A stretch of 64,000 nt of DNA. Source: JBCCXZ01 sp965228005. Lineage in GTDB: Bacteria > Planctomycetota > Planctomycetia > Pirellulales > Lacipirellulaceae. The notes under the pieces are model-generated. The model saw only the letters and a list, made by a program, of their open reading frames with translations, was not told where the DNA came from and did not search any database. The stretch covers positions 1,302,001 through 1,366,000 of the forward strand of contig CBDDGV010000001.1 of the NCBI GenBank assembly GCA_965228005.1, read 5' to 3'. Shown here piece by piece: positions 8,339 through 18,020 of the stretch; the stretch's first letter is position 1; every line of letters begins with the position of its first letter. Made by a program: the position numbers and the translations under genes.

Positions 8339-9112
8339 TCAACTCAGCCGGAACAGCCGCCGCGCGTTAGTGGTGGTTCGTGCCGCGAACTCCTTCAAGC
8401 CAACGCCGCGTTCCTTGGCCAGGCACTGAGCCGTGTGCACCAGCCGCGCCGGCTCGTTCGGCTTCTTCCCCCGCAGGGGCTCCGGGGAGAGGTAGGGGCT
8501 GTCGGTCTCCAAGACGATGCGGTCGTCGGGGACCGTCGCCGCAACCGCCCGCAGGTCGGCGGCCTTCTTGAAGGTGATCATGCCGGCGAAGCTGACGAAC
8601 AGGCCGAGCTCGACGCACTCGGCGGCCATCGCGGCATCGCCGGTGAAGGAGTGCATCACCCCGTGCAGCGGCCCCCGCGTGCGGGCCTCGCGGAGCATCC
8701 GCAGGATGTCCGCCTCGCACTCCCGCATGTGCACCACAAACGGCAGGCCGGTCTGCTGCGAGTGGCGGAGGTGGCGGTCGAAGTAGTCTTCCTGCTGGTC
8801 GAACGGCGTGAAGTCCCAGTAGCGGTCGAGGCCCGTTTCGCCGAGGGCGACGACTCCCGGTTCCTTCGCGAGTTCGACCACGCGGTCCCAGTCGTCGGGG
8901 CCCGCCTCGGCGACGCTGTTCGGCTGGATACCGACCGCGGCGTAGACGCCCTCGAACCGTTGGGCGAGCGCCACGCACTCGGCGCTCGTCTCGGCGGTGG
9001 TGCCGATCGCCGTGATCTCGGCGACGCCGGCCTGGCGGGCCCGCTCGACGACGGCCGCCTGCTCGCCGCCGAACTCCGGCTGATCGAGGTGGGCGTGCGT
9101 GTCGAACAGCAT
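8339..9112 (-). CDS. tatD: TatD family metal-dependent deoxyribonuclease
   Basis: 257 residues, normal for TatD, a TIM-barrel 3'-5' DNase with two metal ions in the cytoplasm. The HxH metal pair is at THAHLD (residues 6 and 8) at the N-terminus. GLDRYWD contains the conserved acidic residue region after VVALGETG. VHMRE and MHSFTGD supply further histidine ligands, and the C-terminal LETDSPYL carries the catalytic Asp. All motifs occur in order and no truncation is visible. The next gene upstream on the same strand, a hypothetical, ends 12 bp before the ATG, so they may be cotranscribed. Confidence 0.94.
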   Translation of the reverse strand: MLFDTHAHLDQPEFGGEQAAVVERARQAGVAEITAIGTTAETSAECVALAQRFEGVYAAVGIQPNSVAEAGPDDWDRVVELAKEPGVVALGETGLDRYWDFTPFDQQEDYFDRHLRHSQQTGLPFVVHMRECEADILRMLREARTRGPLHGVMHSFTGDAAMAAECVELGLFVSFAGMITFKKAADLRAVAATVPDDRIVLETDSPYLSPEPLRGKKPNEPARLVHTAQCLAKERGVGLKEFAARTTTNARRLFRLS

Positions 9113-9124
9113 GCCTGTGAAGCC

Positions 9125-9571
9125 TCAGCCCGCGGCGGGGGAGGTGAGCAGCTCGCGGAGCGACTCGAGGTGGCCCTTCGCCATGCCGAGGGCTTCCTCG
9201 GTCAGCGCCCGGGCGGAGGGGAGCGTCTGCAGCGACTCGGCGATCGCGGCGATCGCCTCGACGTCCTGCTCCTGGTAGTGGGCGGCGAGGTTCAGCACGA
9301 AATCGATGTCGAGGTCGTGCGAGTCCGTGAACTCCATCGGGAACTCGCCCGTGTGCGGCAGGGCGCCGAGGTCGTAGATGGCCTGGCTGACCCGCTCGGC
9401 GAGGCCGTCCTGGTCGTCGACGATCGCCTCAATGGTTTCGAGCACGTCGGACCGGCCCGGCGGGATGTGCGGCCGCGACCAGCGGACGTACTGCGGGAAC
9501 GACCGGCAGAGCAGCCCGAGCAGACGGTTGAGGGCCTGGGTGTTTTCAGCGAGTCCCATGCGGAGATTCAT
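9125..9571 (-). CDS. Conserved-looking helical hypothetical protein
   Basis: 148 residues, almost entirely alpha-helical by composition, with no signal peptide or membrane segment. The opening region has NRLLGLLCRSFPQYV, and an acidic middle part has DSHDLDIDF. The pattern suggests a ferritin-like or four-helix bundle, but I see no paired ExxH metal motif, so that is only a structural impression. It sits between nuoN (10 bp upstream) and tatD (12 bp downstream) on the same strand. It is therefore probably at the tail of the nuo transcript. I do not recognise the family. Confidence 0.7.
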   Translation of the reverse strand: MNLRMGLAENTQALNRLLGLLCRSFPQYVRWSRPHIPPGRSDVLETIEAIVDDQDGLAERVSQAIYDLGALPHTGEFPMEFTDSHDLDIDFVLNLAAHYQEQDVEAIAAIAESLQTLPSARALTEEALGMAKGHLESLRELLTSPAAG

Positions 9572-9581
9572 CCAGAGGAGT

Positions 9582-11303
9582 TTAACCCAAGAGCTGCGAA
9601 GCGGCCTGCAGCGTCCAGGCGCTCATCCACTCGGGGATGATGCCGAAGACGAGCACCGGCAGGGCGACCAGCAGCACGTAGGCGGCCGGCAGGAAGCCCA
9701 CCGTTACCGTCCCGCGGGTGTCCGGCTCGTTGTCGATGCACATCACCTTGGCGACGCGGAGGTAATAGACCAGCGAGATGGCGGTGTTCAAGCCGGCGGT
9801 CACCAGCAGGAAGATCATCAGTGGCCCGCCGGCCTGCACCAGCGAGCGGAAGATCGCGAACTTGCCGATGAACCCGGCGAGCGGCGGCAGCCCGACCAGG
9901 CTGAACAGGATAACGACCATCGAGACGGTGATCGCCGGGGCGGTGCGGATCAACCCGGCGTAGTCCTTGATCTCCTCGCTCTGCATCGCGTTGCGGAGCA
10001 CCGCGACGATGGCGAAGGCGCCCAGGTTCATGAACAGGTAGAACGAGGCGTAGAGCAGCAGGCCGGAGACCGCGGAGCGGGCGAGCGACACGTCCTGCCC
10101 GACCAGCGTGACCGCGGCGGCGGCGGCCATCATCATGTAGCCGGCGTGCGCGATCGTGGAGTAGGCCAGCATCCGCTTGATGTTGGTCTGCCCGTAGGCG
10201 GCGAGGTTGCCGAAGGTGCAGGTCACCGCGGCGACCAACGCGATCAGGGTCACGATGAACTTGCGGACCGGCGCGAGCGGCGTGTCGAGCGATTCGGCGG
10301 CCGCTTCCGTGGTTTCGGGAGTGTCGGCCACACCGCGTGACGTAGCCGTGTTGGATTCGTTGAGGCCGAGCGTCTGGACGGCAACGGCGTCGCCGCTGGG
10401 CTCGGTGGCGGCCAGTTCCGTGGGCGAGTAGCCCAGCCCCAGACCGACGCGGATCAGCAGGGCGAGCGCGGCGGCCTTGGAAGCCACGGAGAGGAAACCG
10501 CCCACCTCGGCGGAGGCGCCCTCGAACACGTCGGGGCACCAGAAGTGGAACGGCACCGCCGAGAGCTTGAACGCCAGGCCCACGCCGAGCATTACGCCGC
10601 CCAGTGCCAGGGCGCCGACCGCGGCCCCGCCGCCCTCGGCGAGCACCTGCGGGATGTTCATCTCCACCAACCGCTGGGCCATCGTCGGCAGGTGGGCCGT
10701 GCCGAGCACGCCGCACAGGAGGCTGATGCCGTAGAGCATCACCCCGGCGGCACCGGCGCCGTAGACGGCGTACTTCAGGGCCGCCTCGCTGCTTCGGCGG
10801 CGTCCCTTCACGATGCCCGCCAGCACGTAGGAGGGCACGCTGGCCATCTCCACGGCGAGGAACACGGTCATCATGTGGTTGGCCGACGCCATCAGGCACA
10901 TGCCGACCGTCGAGCCCAACAGCAGCGTGTAGACGTCCTGCCCGTCGGCGTTGTCGGCGAGCCCCGTCAGCCGGGAAAGCAGGATGAACAGCACGGCGAA
11001 CGCGAGCAGGAACACCCGCATGAAGCCGGTGACCGAGTCGTAGATCAGCATGCCGGTGAACAGCTCGACCGGCTCGGCTGTGTTCCAGGCGGTAGCCTCA
11101 TCCAGCGGGAGCGACGCAACGAGCGCGAAAACCGAGCCTAAGAGTGCGATCCAGAACGGCGGTACCAAGGGCGACAGCCGGATGATGCGGAACAGCAGCA
11201 TCACCACGATCGTGCCGCACAGGATGAGCTCCGGCCCGAAGAGCGGCAGGCTCACGTCGACGGTGTCGGTGACGAGCGTGTTGGTGAGGGTTTCGAGGTT
11301 CAC
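9582..11303 (-). CDS. nuoN: NADH-quinone oxidoreductase subunit N
   Basis: Antiporter-like proton-pumping membrane subunit of complex I, 573 residues against about 485 usual. Conserved membrane motifs are present: EMASVPSYVLAGI near 152-164, then SEAALKYAVYGA, AFKLSAVPFHFWCPDVFEGA near 244-263, and TNIKRMLAYSTIAHAGYM. The excess is mostly a low-complexity acidic segment at about 293-346 between two membrane helices, rich in Ala, Thr and Glu. It is the last nuo gene, 64 bp after nuoM. The lysine in AFKLSAVPFHFW that takes part in proton transfer is kept, so the protein should be functional. Confidence 0.95.
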   Translation of the reverse strand: MNLETLTNTLVTDTVDVSLPLFGPELILCGTIVVMLLFRIIRLSPLVPPFWIALLGSVFALVASLPLDEATAWNTAEPVELFTGMLIYDSVTGFMRVFLLAFAVLFILLSRLTGLADNADGQDVYTLLLGSTVGMCLMASANHMMTVFLAVEMASVPSYVLAGIVKGRRRSSEAALKYAVYGAGAAGVMLYGISLLCGVLGTAHLPTMAQRLVEMNIPQVLAEGGGAAVGALALGGVMLGVGLAFKLSAVPFHFWCPDVFEGASAEVGGFLSVASKAAALALLIRVGLGLGYSPTELAATEPSGDAVAVQTLGLNESNTATSRGVADTPETTEAAAESLDTPLAPVRKFIVTLIALVAAVTCTFGNLAAYGQTNIKRMLAYSTIAHAGYMMMAAAAAVTLVGQDVSLARSAVSGLLLYASFYLFMNLGAFAIVAVLRNAMQSEEIKDYAGLIRTAPAITVSMVVILFSLVGLPPLAGFIGKFAIFRSLVQAGGPLMIFLLVTAGLNTAISLVYYLRVAKVMCIDNEPDTRGTVTVGFLPAAYVLLVALPVLVFGIIPEWMSAWTLQAASQLLG

Positions 11304-11367
11304 GACGGGGGGCTTGCCGCTGGAGTAACTGTGGTGGTTGGTGTGCGTCGGGTTCTACCGGGCCGCC

Positions 11368-13179
11368 TTATTGGGCCGCCGGCCGGGCGGAGGCCATCTG
11401 GTCGTCTTCCGAGATGATCGCGCGGGTCGTCTTGATACGGTTGTCGTACCCCTCCGTCCACGCGGCGAGCTGCTCGACCTGCTGGTCGACCGAGGGCTGC
11501 ATGTAGTCGAGGATCGCCCGCGGGTAGACGCCGAAGACAATGGCCAGTGCCACGAGCGGGGCGCCGATCGCCGTCTCACGCATGGTCATCGGGGTGAGGG
11601 CGTCGCCGTGCGGGCCCTTGTACTCGGCGCCGAGGTACACCCGCTGGATGGCCCACAGGATGTAGCCGGCGGTGAGGATCACGACGAACGCGGAGATCAC
11701 CGCGAGCACGTAGCTGTACTTCCAGACCGAGAGCACGACGAACACCTCGCCGATGAAGCCGCAAAGTCCGGGCAGCCCCAAGCCGGCGAAGAACAACGCG
11801 ACCGCCATGCCGGTGTAGAGCGGCATCTTGCCGAACAGGCCGCCGAACTCATCCAGGTTGCGGTGGTGGACCCGGTCGTAGACGACGCCGACCATGAAGA
11901 ACATGCCGGCCGAGCTGATGCCGTGGGCGATCATCTGGAACATGGCGCCGTTGGCGCCCATCTTCCAGTAGTCTGGGTTGTACTCGGTGCCGGCGTTGGC
12001 GCTCCAGACGCCGAGGCCGAGCACGACGTAGCCCATGTGGCTCACGGAGCTGTAGGCGACCATCCGCTTGAAGTCCTTCTGCGCGAGGGCCGCGAAGGCG
12101 CCGTAGACCATGCTGAACACGCCGATGCCGCAGACGACGTTCGCGAGCTCGTAGCCGGCAGCGGGGCAGATCGGGTAGCAGATGCGGATGATGCCGTAGC
12201 CGCCAAGCTTCAGCAGGATGCCGGCCAGGATCATCGAGATCGGCGTCGGCGCCTCCACGTGGGCGTCGGGCAACCAAGTGTGGAACGGCACGCTGGGCAC
12301 CTTGATGATGAAGCCGATGAACAGCAGCACGAAGGCCCACCACTGGATACTCTTGCCAAACAGGGCCTCCTTGTCGAAGCCGCTGAAGTCGGCGTCCTGC
12401 CCCAGCTGCTGCAGGGCGAGGATGTTGAAGGTGTGCACCTCGCGGCCGGCCTCTTTGCCGGCGGCGTAATCGGCGGCCAGCAGCGAGTCGCTCTCCAGCC
12501 AGGCGGCCATCGCGTCGTCGGCCGACTGTTCCGCGGCGACCGGGAACACGCCCGAGTCGGCCAGCTGCTGCGCGTCGAGCCGCGTCAGGTCGCTGTTGAA
12601 GTAGAGCATCAGGATCGCGATCAGCATCAGCACGCTGCCCAGCAGCGTGTAGAGGAAGAACTTAATCGCCGCGTACTCACGCCGGGGGCCGCCCCAGACG
12701 CCGATAAGGAAGTACATCGGCAGGAGCATCACCTCGAAGAAGACGTAGAACAGGAAGAAGTCCAGGGCCATGAACACGCCCAGCATGCCGGTGACCAGCA
12801 GCAGGTAGAGCACGCAGTAGGCCTTCACGTTCTTCTGGATCGGCCAGCTCGCCGCCATCGCCAACACGCTCAGGAACGCGGTGAGGATCACCAGCGGGAA
12901 GCTGATGCCGTCCAGCCCCATCAGGTACTGGATACCGAAGGAGGGGATCCAGTCGATGGCGAACAGCGACTGCATCTGGGCGACGCCCGCCTCGAACTCG
13001 GGGCCGATGTCGCTGCGGAACAGGAACAGCGAGAGCAGGAACGTGACGAAGGTCGTGCCGAGCGAGACGAACTTGGTCGTCTCGTCGCTCAGGCGGGGCG
13101 TGACGGCCAGCAGCAGGGCCACCGCCGCCGGGAGGAAGACCAACAGGCTCAAGAATGCCGCGGGGTCGTTCAGGGACAT
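11368..13179 (-). CDS. nuoM: NADH-quinone oxidoreductase subunit M
   Basis: Antiporter-like proton-pumping subunit, 603 residues against about 500-510 usual. Family motifs: FFEVMLLPMYFLIG with the key Glu, then KFFLYTLLGS, VPFHTWLPDAHVEAPT with the canonical lysine-histidine environment, and DFKRMVAYSSVSHMGYV. A hydrophilic insertion at about 196-277 separates two membrane helices (SDLTRLDAQQL through GFDKEALFG) and is rich in Asp, Glu and Ala. The gene is 88 bp downstream of nuoL. Insertions at comparable loops in L, M, N and A suggest a lineage-wide enlargement of the membrane arm rather than damage. Confidence 0.96.
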   Translation of the reverse strand: MSLNDPAAFLSLLVFLPAAVALLLAVTPRLSDETTKFVSLGTTFVTFLLSLFLFRSDIGPEFEAGVAQMQSLFAIDWIPSFGIQYLMGLDGISFPLVILTAFLSVLAMAASWPIQKNVKAYCVLYLLLVTGMLGVFMALDFFLFYVFFEVMLLPMYFLIGVWGGPRREYAAIKFFLYTLLGSVLMLIAILMLYFNSDLTRLDAQQLADSGVFPVAAEQSADDAMAAWLESDSLLAADYAAGKEAGREVHTFNILALQQLGQDADFSGFDKEALFGKSIQWWAFVLLFIGFIIKVPSVPFHTWLPDAHVEAPTPISMILAGILLKLGGYGIIRICYPICPAAGYELANVVCGIGVFSMVYGAFAALAQKDFKRMVAYSSVSHMGYVVLGLGVWSANAGTEYNPDYWKMGANGAMFQMIAHGISSAGMFFMVGVVYDRVHHRNLDEFGGLFGKMPLYTGMAVALFFAGLGLPGLCGFIGEVFVVLSVWKYSYVLAVISAFVVILTAGYILWAIQRVYLGAEYKGPHGDALTPMTMRETAIGAPLVALAIVFGVYPRAILDYMQPSVDQQVEQLAAWTEGYDNRIKTTRAIISEDDQMASARPAAQ

Positions 13180-13267
13180 ACTCTCACGCTCGCTGTTTAG
13201 TTCGTGCCGCGGGCGGTTGCCGCCGGCGGTTGTGTTGAGTCTTTACGTTGTTTGTCTTGGGGTTCCG

Positions 13268-15757
13268 CTACGAGAGCCAGACCACGGTCGCGGCCAGGTA
13301 CACGAACAGCGTGCCCACCGCGATGAACATGACGTACTGCCGCAGGCTTCCGGTCTGGACCCGCTTGAGCCAGACGCCCACGTCCCAGGTGCCGCGGGCG
13401 AAGGCGTTGACCGAGCCGTCGATCACCGTGCGGTCGAAGATCAGCTCCACGACCTTCGAGACCGCCCGGGCGCCTCGCGCCGAGGCGTGGATCAGGCCGT
13501 CGATGATGTTCTTGTCAATCGCTGCGCTGATCTTGCCCAATGCCAGGGTCGGCAGGGTGAACACCACGTGGTACAGCTCGTCGAACCACCACTTGTTCCA
13601 CAACGCCCGGTAGAGCGGCGTAAACGTCTGCTTAATCTCCGCCGGGTTGAGGAACCGCCAGAGGTAGATCACGGTCGCCAGCAGCAGCCCCGCCGCCGCG
13701 GCGGTGAACGCCGTCAGGCCGGCTTGCGTCTTGATCGGCTCGAGGTGGCTGAGGTGCTCGTCGGGCAGCACTAGCGAAGGCAGCAGCACGCCCTGTGTGG
13801 TGGCCTGCGTGCCGATCGGCCGGCCCTGCTCTAACAGGTCAACCAAACCCAGGACGGGCCACCCGACCGCGACCGCGAAGAACGACATGATCAACAACGG
13901 CGTCGTCATCGAGGACGGCGACTCGTGGGCGTGGTCGTAGCGGTGTGGGTCGCGGGGCTCGCCGCAGAACGTCATGTACCACAGCCGGAACATGTAGAAC
14001 GCCGTGATCATGGCGCCGATGACGGGAGCCACCAGCAGCAACGAATGGCCGGGGTTCTCTCCAAAGAAGCTGAACGCCTGCTCGATAATCGCGTCTTTGG
14101 AGTAGTAGCCGCTGAGGCCGATCTTTGTGAGCGGGATACCGGCGCCGATGATCGCCAGGCAGCCGATGAGCATCGTGTAGGCGGTGATCGGCATCTTCTT
14201 CCGCAGGCCGCCCATCTCGGTCATCTCGTTCGTGTGCACCGCGTGGATCACCGACCCCGAGCACATGAACAACAGGCCCTTGAAGAAGGCGTGCGTGATG
14301 AGGTGGAAGATGCCCGCGGTCCAGGCGCCCAGGCCGAGGGCCAGCATCATGTAGCCGAGCTGGCTGACGGTGGAGTAGGCGAGGACGCGTTTGATGTCGG
14401 TGGCGGTGATGGCGATCGTCGCCGCAAGGAACAGCGTGATGCAGCCGCAGTAGGCGATTACCAGCAGGGCTTCGGACGAGAACACGGGGAAGAAACGACC
14501 CACCAGGTAGACGCCCGCGGCGACCATCGTCGCGGAGTGCACCAGCGCGGAGACGGGCGTCGGGCCCTCCATCGCGTCGGGCAACCAGACGTGAAGCGGG
14601 AACTGGGCGCTCTTGCCCACGCAGCCGCAGAAGATGCCCACGCCGGCAATGAATAGCAGCCACTGGCCGCTCTTGTCGGTTTCTTCGGTTGCCTCGACGG
14701 TTTCGCCGGAGGCTGAAGCCTCCTCGCCTTCCGGCGTTGCATCTTCAGCAGAGGCAGAGAGGCGGGCTTGTTCGGCGGCCATCGACTCGGTCGGCACGAG
14801 CTTGTAGTCGTTCTCCTCGGTGCGGAGCTGGCTGAACATGCCCTGCTCCACAACCTCGCCCTCGGCGTTCTTGATGTCGCCGAAGGAGAACGTCCCCAGG
14901 CTCGACCAGAGGGCCATCAGTCCGATCAGCATGCCGAAGTCGCCGACGCGGTTGACGATGAACGCCTTGTTGGCGGCGGTCGAGGCGCTCTTCCGCTCGA
15001 CATAAAAGCCGATCAGGAAGTAGGAGCAGATGCCGACCAGCTCCCAGAAGACGAACACCATCGCGATGTTGCCAGCGATGACGATGCCCAGCATGCTGAA
15101 GCAGAACAGCGACAGGTACTGGAAGAACCGCCAGTAACGACCCGGGCGGGTGAGCAGCTCGCCGTTGTCGAGCGTCACCTCGGGGTCGGTGAAGTCGTGC
15201 AGCTCGTCGTGCATGTAGCCCGTGGCGTAGATGTGCACGCACATGGCGATGAGCGTCACCATGCAGAACATCACCACGGTCAGGGCGTCGATGTAGTAGC
15301 CGATGGTGAGCTTCAGGTCGCCGAACTCTCCGAGGGTGTACCACTCGCCGTTGATGTAGGGGGGCGGGCCGTTGTTGGCGTGCTCGCCGTGGTCGCCATG
15401 CCCGCCGGCCAGGGCCGTGAGCTGGAAGGGAGACGATGCGCCTTCGGCATTAAAGGCGTCGGCTTGGGAGCCGTCGTCGTGGTGATCGTCGCCGTGATGC
15501 TCTTCGGAGTGCTCGCCGCCGTGGTGCCCTTTGGCGGAAAGCGGGTGCTCGGGCAGCCAGACGCCAAACAGGGCGATGCAGCTCAGCAGGAACGAGAAGG
15601 CGATCGCGCCGGTGGCGACCAGCCCGGCCGTCTTGCCGTGGGCGCCCATGTGCTTGCCGAAGAACAGGATCGCGACAAACGACACCAGCGGCGTCAGCCA
15701 CGCCCCGCACAGCAAGAGCGGCAGAGTCTCCAAGGCGTTGGTAGCGGTAGGTTCCAT
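13268..15757 (-). CDS. nuoL: NADH-quinone oxidoreductase subunit L, with His-rich insertion
   Basis: Largest antiporter-like subunit, 829 residues against about 610-650 usual. The core is intact: FVFWELVGICSYFLIGFY, NKAFIVNRVGDFG, FPLHVWLPDAMEGPTPVSALVHSATMV in sequence, then TDIKRVLAYSTVSQLGYM, and a lateral C-terminal helix region. Two insertions explain the length. Residues 78-126 form a His- and Asp-rich loop with about ten histidines. Residues 294-363 form an acidic Ala/Thr/Glu-rich loop. Both lie between membrane helices. It is 54 bp downstream of nuoK. Confidence 0.96.
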   Translation of the reverse strand: MEPTATNALETLPLLLCGAWLTPLVSFVAILFFGKHMGAHGKTAGLVATGAIAFSFLLSCIALFGVWLPEHPLSAKGHHGGEHSEEHHGDDHHDDGSQADAFNAEGASSPFQLTALAGGHGDHGEHANNGPPPYINGEWYTLGEFGDLKLTIGYYIDALTVVMFCMVTLIAMCVHIYATGYMHDELHDFTDPEVTLDNGELLTRPGRYWRFFQYLSLFCFSMLGIVIAGNIAMVFVFWELVGICSYFLIGFYVERKSASTAANKAFIVNRVGDFGMLIGLMALWSSLGTFSFGDIKNAEGEVVEQGMFSQLRTEENDYKLVPTESMAAEQARLSASAEDATPEGEEASASGETVEATEETDKSGQWLLFIAGVGIFCGCVGKSAQFPLHVWLPDAMEGPTPVSALVHSATMVAAGVYLVGRFFPVFSSEALLVIAYCGCITLFLAATIAITATDIKRVLAYSTVSQLGYMMLALGLGAWTAGIFHLITHAFFKGLLFMCSGSVIHAVHTNEMTEMGGLRKKMPITAYTMLIGCLAIIGAGIPLTKIGLSGYYSKDAIIEQAFSFFGENPGHSLLLVAPVIGAMITAFYMFRLWYMTFCGEPRDPHRYDHAHESPSSMTTPLLIMSFFAVAVGWPVLGLVDLLEQGRPIGTQATTQGVLLPSLVLPDEHLSHLEPIKTQAGLTAFTAAAAGLLLATVIYLWRFLNPAEIKQTFTPLYRALWNKWWFDELYHVVFTLPTLALGKISAAIDKNIIDGLIHASARGARAVSKVVELIFDRTVIDGSVNAFARGTWDVGVWLKRVQTGSLRQYVMFIAVGTLFVYLAATVVWLS

Positions 15758-15811
15758 GCGTTGATTCGCGTCGGTTCTGCTGGGTACGGGGCCCGGAGGG
15801 GCCGGCAGCGA

Positions 15812-16168
15812 CTAGCCTTGCAGTTGTTCGGCGCGGTCGATGTCGATCGAGTCGAAGTTGTTGTAGAAGTTCAGGGCGATCGCGAGCGCCACGGCCGCCT
15901 CGGCGGCCGCGAGCACAATCACGAACAACGCGATCAGCGGCCCGTCGAGCCCGAGCGGGGCGTCGCCGCCGGTGAGGTACTTGCTGCCGAAGGCGATAAA
16001 GTTGAGGTTGGCCCCGTTGAGCACCAACTCGATGCCCATCAGCACGCCCAGTGCGTTCCGCTTGGTGGCCATGCAGAGCACGCCGCACGTGAACAGGAAC
16101 GCGCCCACGGCGATGTAATGGAACACGCCGACGGGCTGGGTGAGCAGGCTAGCGAATATTGGCGACAC
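15812..16168 (-). CDS. nuoK: NADH-quinone oxidoreductase subunit K
   Basis: 118 residues with three membrane segments. Conserved features are the glutamates in GIELVLNGANLNFIAF (helix 2) and in VLAAAEAAVALAI (helix 3), both part of the proton channel of the complex I membrane arm. An N-terminal extension of about 15 residues precedes the canonical start of homology. The gene lies 23 bp after nuoJ and 54 bp before nuoL on the same strand. The C-terminus FYNNFDSIDIDRAEQLQG is slightly longer than in E. coli. Confidence 0.95.
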   Translation of the reverse strand: MSPIFASLLTQPVGVFHYIAVGAFLFTCGVLCMATKRNALGVLMGIELVLNGANLNFIAFGSKYLTGGDAPLGLDGPLIALFVIVLAAAEAAVALAIALNFYNNFDSIDIDRAEQLQG

Positions 16169-16191
16169 GGCGGTCTCTCTCTAAGTAGGCG

Positions 16192-16791
16192 CTAGACGGC
16201 GGCGGCTTGTTTCTTGCGTTTAGCGCGTGCGAGGTACGCGGCCCCGACGAGCACCACGAGCAGGTGCACCGAAACGATCTCGAAGAACAGCAGGTAGCCG
16301 CCCATGCCGCCCCGCTGCACCTCGTCTTCCACGCTGAGCGAATCGACCCGCGCCCCCAAGAGGCCCATGCCGATCGGCGTGGCGGTGTTCTCCAACTCCA
16401 GGGCCTCAACCGTTGCCCGGTCGTGCGCCTGCCACTCCGGCACGCCCAGGGCGGTGAGCACGAGCACGGCGCACAGCCCGCCGCCGACCAGGAGCGAGAG
16501 CACCCAGTCGCCGCCGGAGGTGTGCATGCGTACGAAACGCTCCTGCGAGGTGAGCATGACGCCGAAGATCAGCAGCACGAGCGTGCCGCCGACGTAGATC
16601 ATCAGCTGCATGGCGCCCACGAAGTCCTGCCCCGCGAGGAAGAACAACCCGGAGGTCGAGGCGAGCGACAGCACCAGGTAGAACGCCATCCGGACGATGT
16701 TGGTCGTCACCAGAACCATGAACGCGAAAAAGCACGCGGTGGCGCTGGAGAGCAGGAAGAAAAACGTTGGCCAGTAGATGCCCTCTTCCAT
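16192..16791 (-). CDS. nuoJ: NADH-quinone oxidoreductase subunit J
   Basis: 199 residues with about five membrane segments. The conserved block MAFYLVLSLASTSGLFFLAGQ with its neighbour FVGAMQLMIYVGGTLVLLIFGVML is the ND6-like core that contains the pi-bulge helix coupling quinone reduction to pumping. The ending EIVSVHLLVVLVGAAYLARA is also typical. The start ATG at 16791 comes 2 bp after the nuoH stop, implying translational coupling. No unusual insertion apart from a moderately long loop in the middle of the protein. Confidence 0.94.
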   Translation of the reverse strand: MEEGIYWPTFFFLLSSATACFFAFMVLVTTNIVRMAFYLVLSLASTSGLFFLAGQDFVGAMQLMIYVGGTLVLLIFGVMLTSQERFVRMHTSGGDWVLSLLVGGGLCAVLVLTALGVPEWQAHDRATVEALELENTATPIGMGLLGARVDSLSVEDEVQRGGMGGYLLFFEIVSVHLLVVLVGAAYLARAKRKKQAAAV

Positions 16792-16793
16792 GG

Positions 16794-18020
16794 TTACTGC
16801 GCCCCCTCAGTCGTGCGGTCCGGCAGAGCGGCCATGATCGGTTCTTCGCTCTCGGCCTGCGGCGGCTGGATGCGTTCCCAGCCTTCGGTCACTTCGTAGA
16901 CCCCGGCGGGGGAGTTTTGCAGGCCAAAGAAGTTCCTGGCCGGCAGCCCCAGCCGCCAGATTGTGGCGCCGAGGAACATCGCCGCGGCGATCGGCGTGCA
17001 GTACTTCAGGCAGGTGGTCATCACCTGGTCGATCCGCAAGCGGGGCACGGTCCAGCGGATCCACATCATCACGCAGACGCCCAGGACGGCCTTGCCGATG
17101 ACGTTCATCAGCCCCAACAGGTTGCCGAGGTAGCCGAGGATCGCGCCGTTCTCGGAGGTCAGCCCCAGGATCGAGGTGATCGGGATCGGGCCGTTCCAGC
17201 CGCCCAGGAACAGGATTGAAGCGAGCAGGCTCACCGAGAACATCGAGCCGTACTCGGCCATGAAGAAGAAGCTCCAGCGGAGCCCGGAGTATTCGGTGTG
17301 GAAGCCGGCGACCAGCTCGCTCTCCGCCTCGGCGAGGTCGAAGGGCGCCCGGTTCACGCTGGCGGTGGCGCAGGTGAAGTAGACCCAGAAGATGATGAAC
17401 GTGAACGGGTCGTTGAAGACGTACCAGTTGGTGAACAGCCCGGCCTGCTTGTCGCCGATCACCACCATGTCCATCGAACCGGCCAGCAGCACGGGCACCA
17501 CGGCGCACATGCCGAGCGGCACCTCGTAGCTCACCACCTGGGCCGCCTCACGCATGGCGCCGAAGAGCGACCACTTCGAGGCCGACGAGTACCCGGCCAG
17601 GATCACGCCGAACACTTCCAGCCCCAGCACCGCGAGGACGAAGAACACGCCCGCGTTGATGTGCTGAGCGATCCAGGGGTAGTCGCCCCCGGCGAACGGG
17701 ATCGCGATGAACGCCGCGATCGCCGCGCAGAAGCTCACGTACGGCGCCAGCTTGAACAGCATGCCGTCGGCGCCCGCCGGCATGAGGTCTTCCTTGGTGA
17801 TCAGCTTCAGGCCGTCGGCCAGCGTCTGCAGCCAGCCGAACTTGCCGCCGGTGCGGGTGGGGCCGAGCCGGTCTTGGATGCGGCCGGAGATCTTCCGTTC
17901 CAGCCAGATGAAGACCAGCGCGCCGACCGCGACCAGGTTGATGATCAGACCGATGTGGATCAGCCCGGCGATGGTGTACGCCAGCCACGACCACATGAAT
18001 TGCTCAAAGAAGACGGCCAC
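16794..18020 (-). CDS. nuoH: NADH-quinone oxidoreductase subunit H
   Basis: Membrane subunit that forms the quinone chamber with the peripheral arm. Family motifs are FIWLERKISGRIQDRLGPTR, then GWLQTLADGLKLITKED, NRAPFDLAEAESELVAGFHTEY and the C-terminal RWTVPRLRIDQVM. I place the start at the GTG at 18020, giving 408 residues, because AGGAAG lies at the right distance. The longer frame begins with TTG at 18038 and has no ribosome site, and an ATG at 17996 is a third option. It is separated from nuoD by about 280 bp, the largest gap in the cluster, in which no gene is seen. Confidence 0.95.
   Translation of the reverse strand: MAVFFEQFMWSWLAYTIAGLIHIGLIINLVAVGALVFIWLERKISGRIQDRLGPTRTGGKFGWLQTLADGLKLITKEDLMPAGADGMLFKLAPYVSFCAAIAAFIAIPFAGGDYPWIAQHINAGVFFVLAVLGLEVFGVILAGYSSASKWSLFGAMREAAQVVSYEVPLGMCAVVPVLLAGSMDMVVIGDKQAGLFTNWYVFNDPFTFIIFWVYFTCATASVNRAPFDLAEAESELVAGFHTEYSGLRWSFFFMAEYGSMFSVSLLASILFLGGWNGPIPITSILGLTSENGAILGYLGNLLGLMNVIGKAVLGVCVMMWIRWTVPRLRIDQVMTTCLKYCTPIAAAMFLGATIWRLGLPARNFFGLQNSPAGVYEVTEGWERIQPPQAESEEPIMAALPDRTTEGAQ

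Noticed and set aside
11338..13200. Long plus-strand frame of 620 codons
   Set aside because: It lies entirely opposite nuoM and its translation is low-complexity and rich in His, Glu and Arg, a shadow of GC-rich codon use.
14768..16195. Plus-strand frame of 475 codons
   Set aside because: Opposite nuoL and nuoK, low-complexity.
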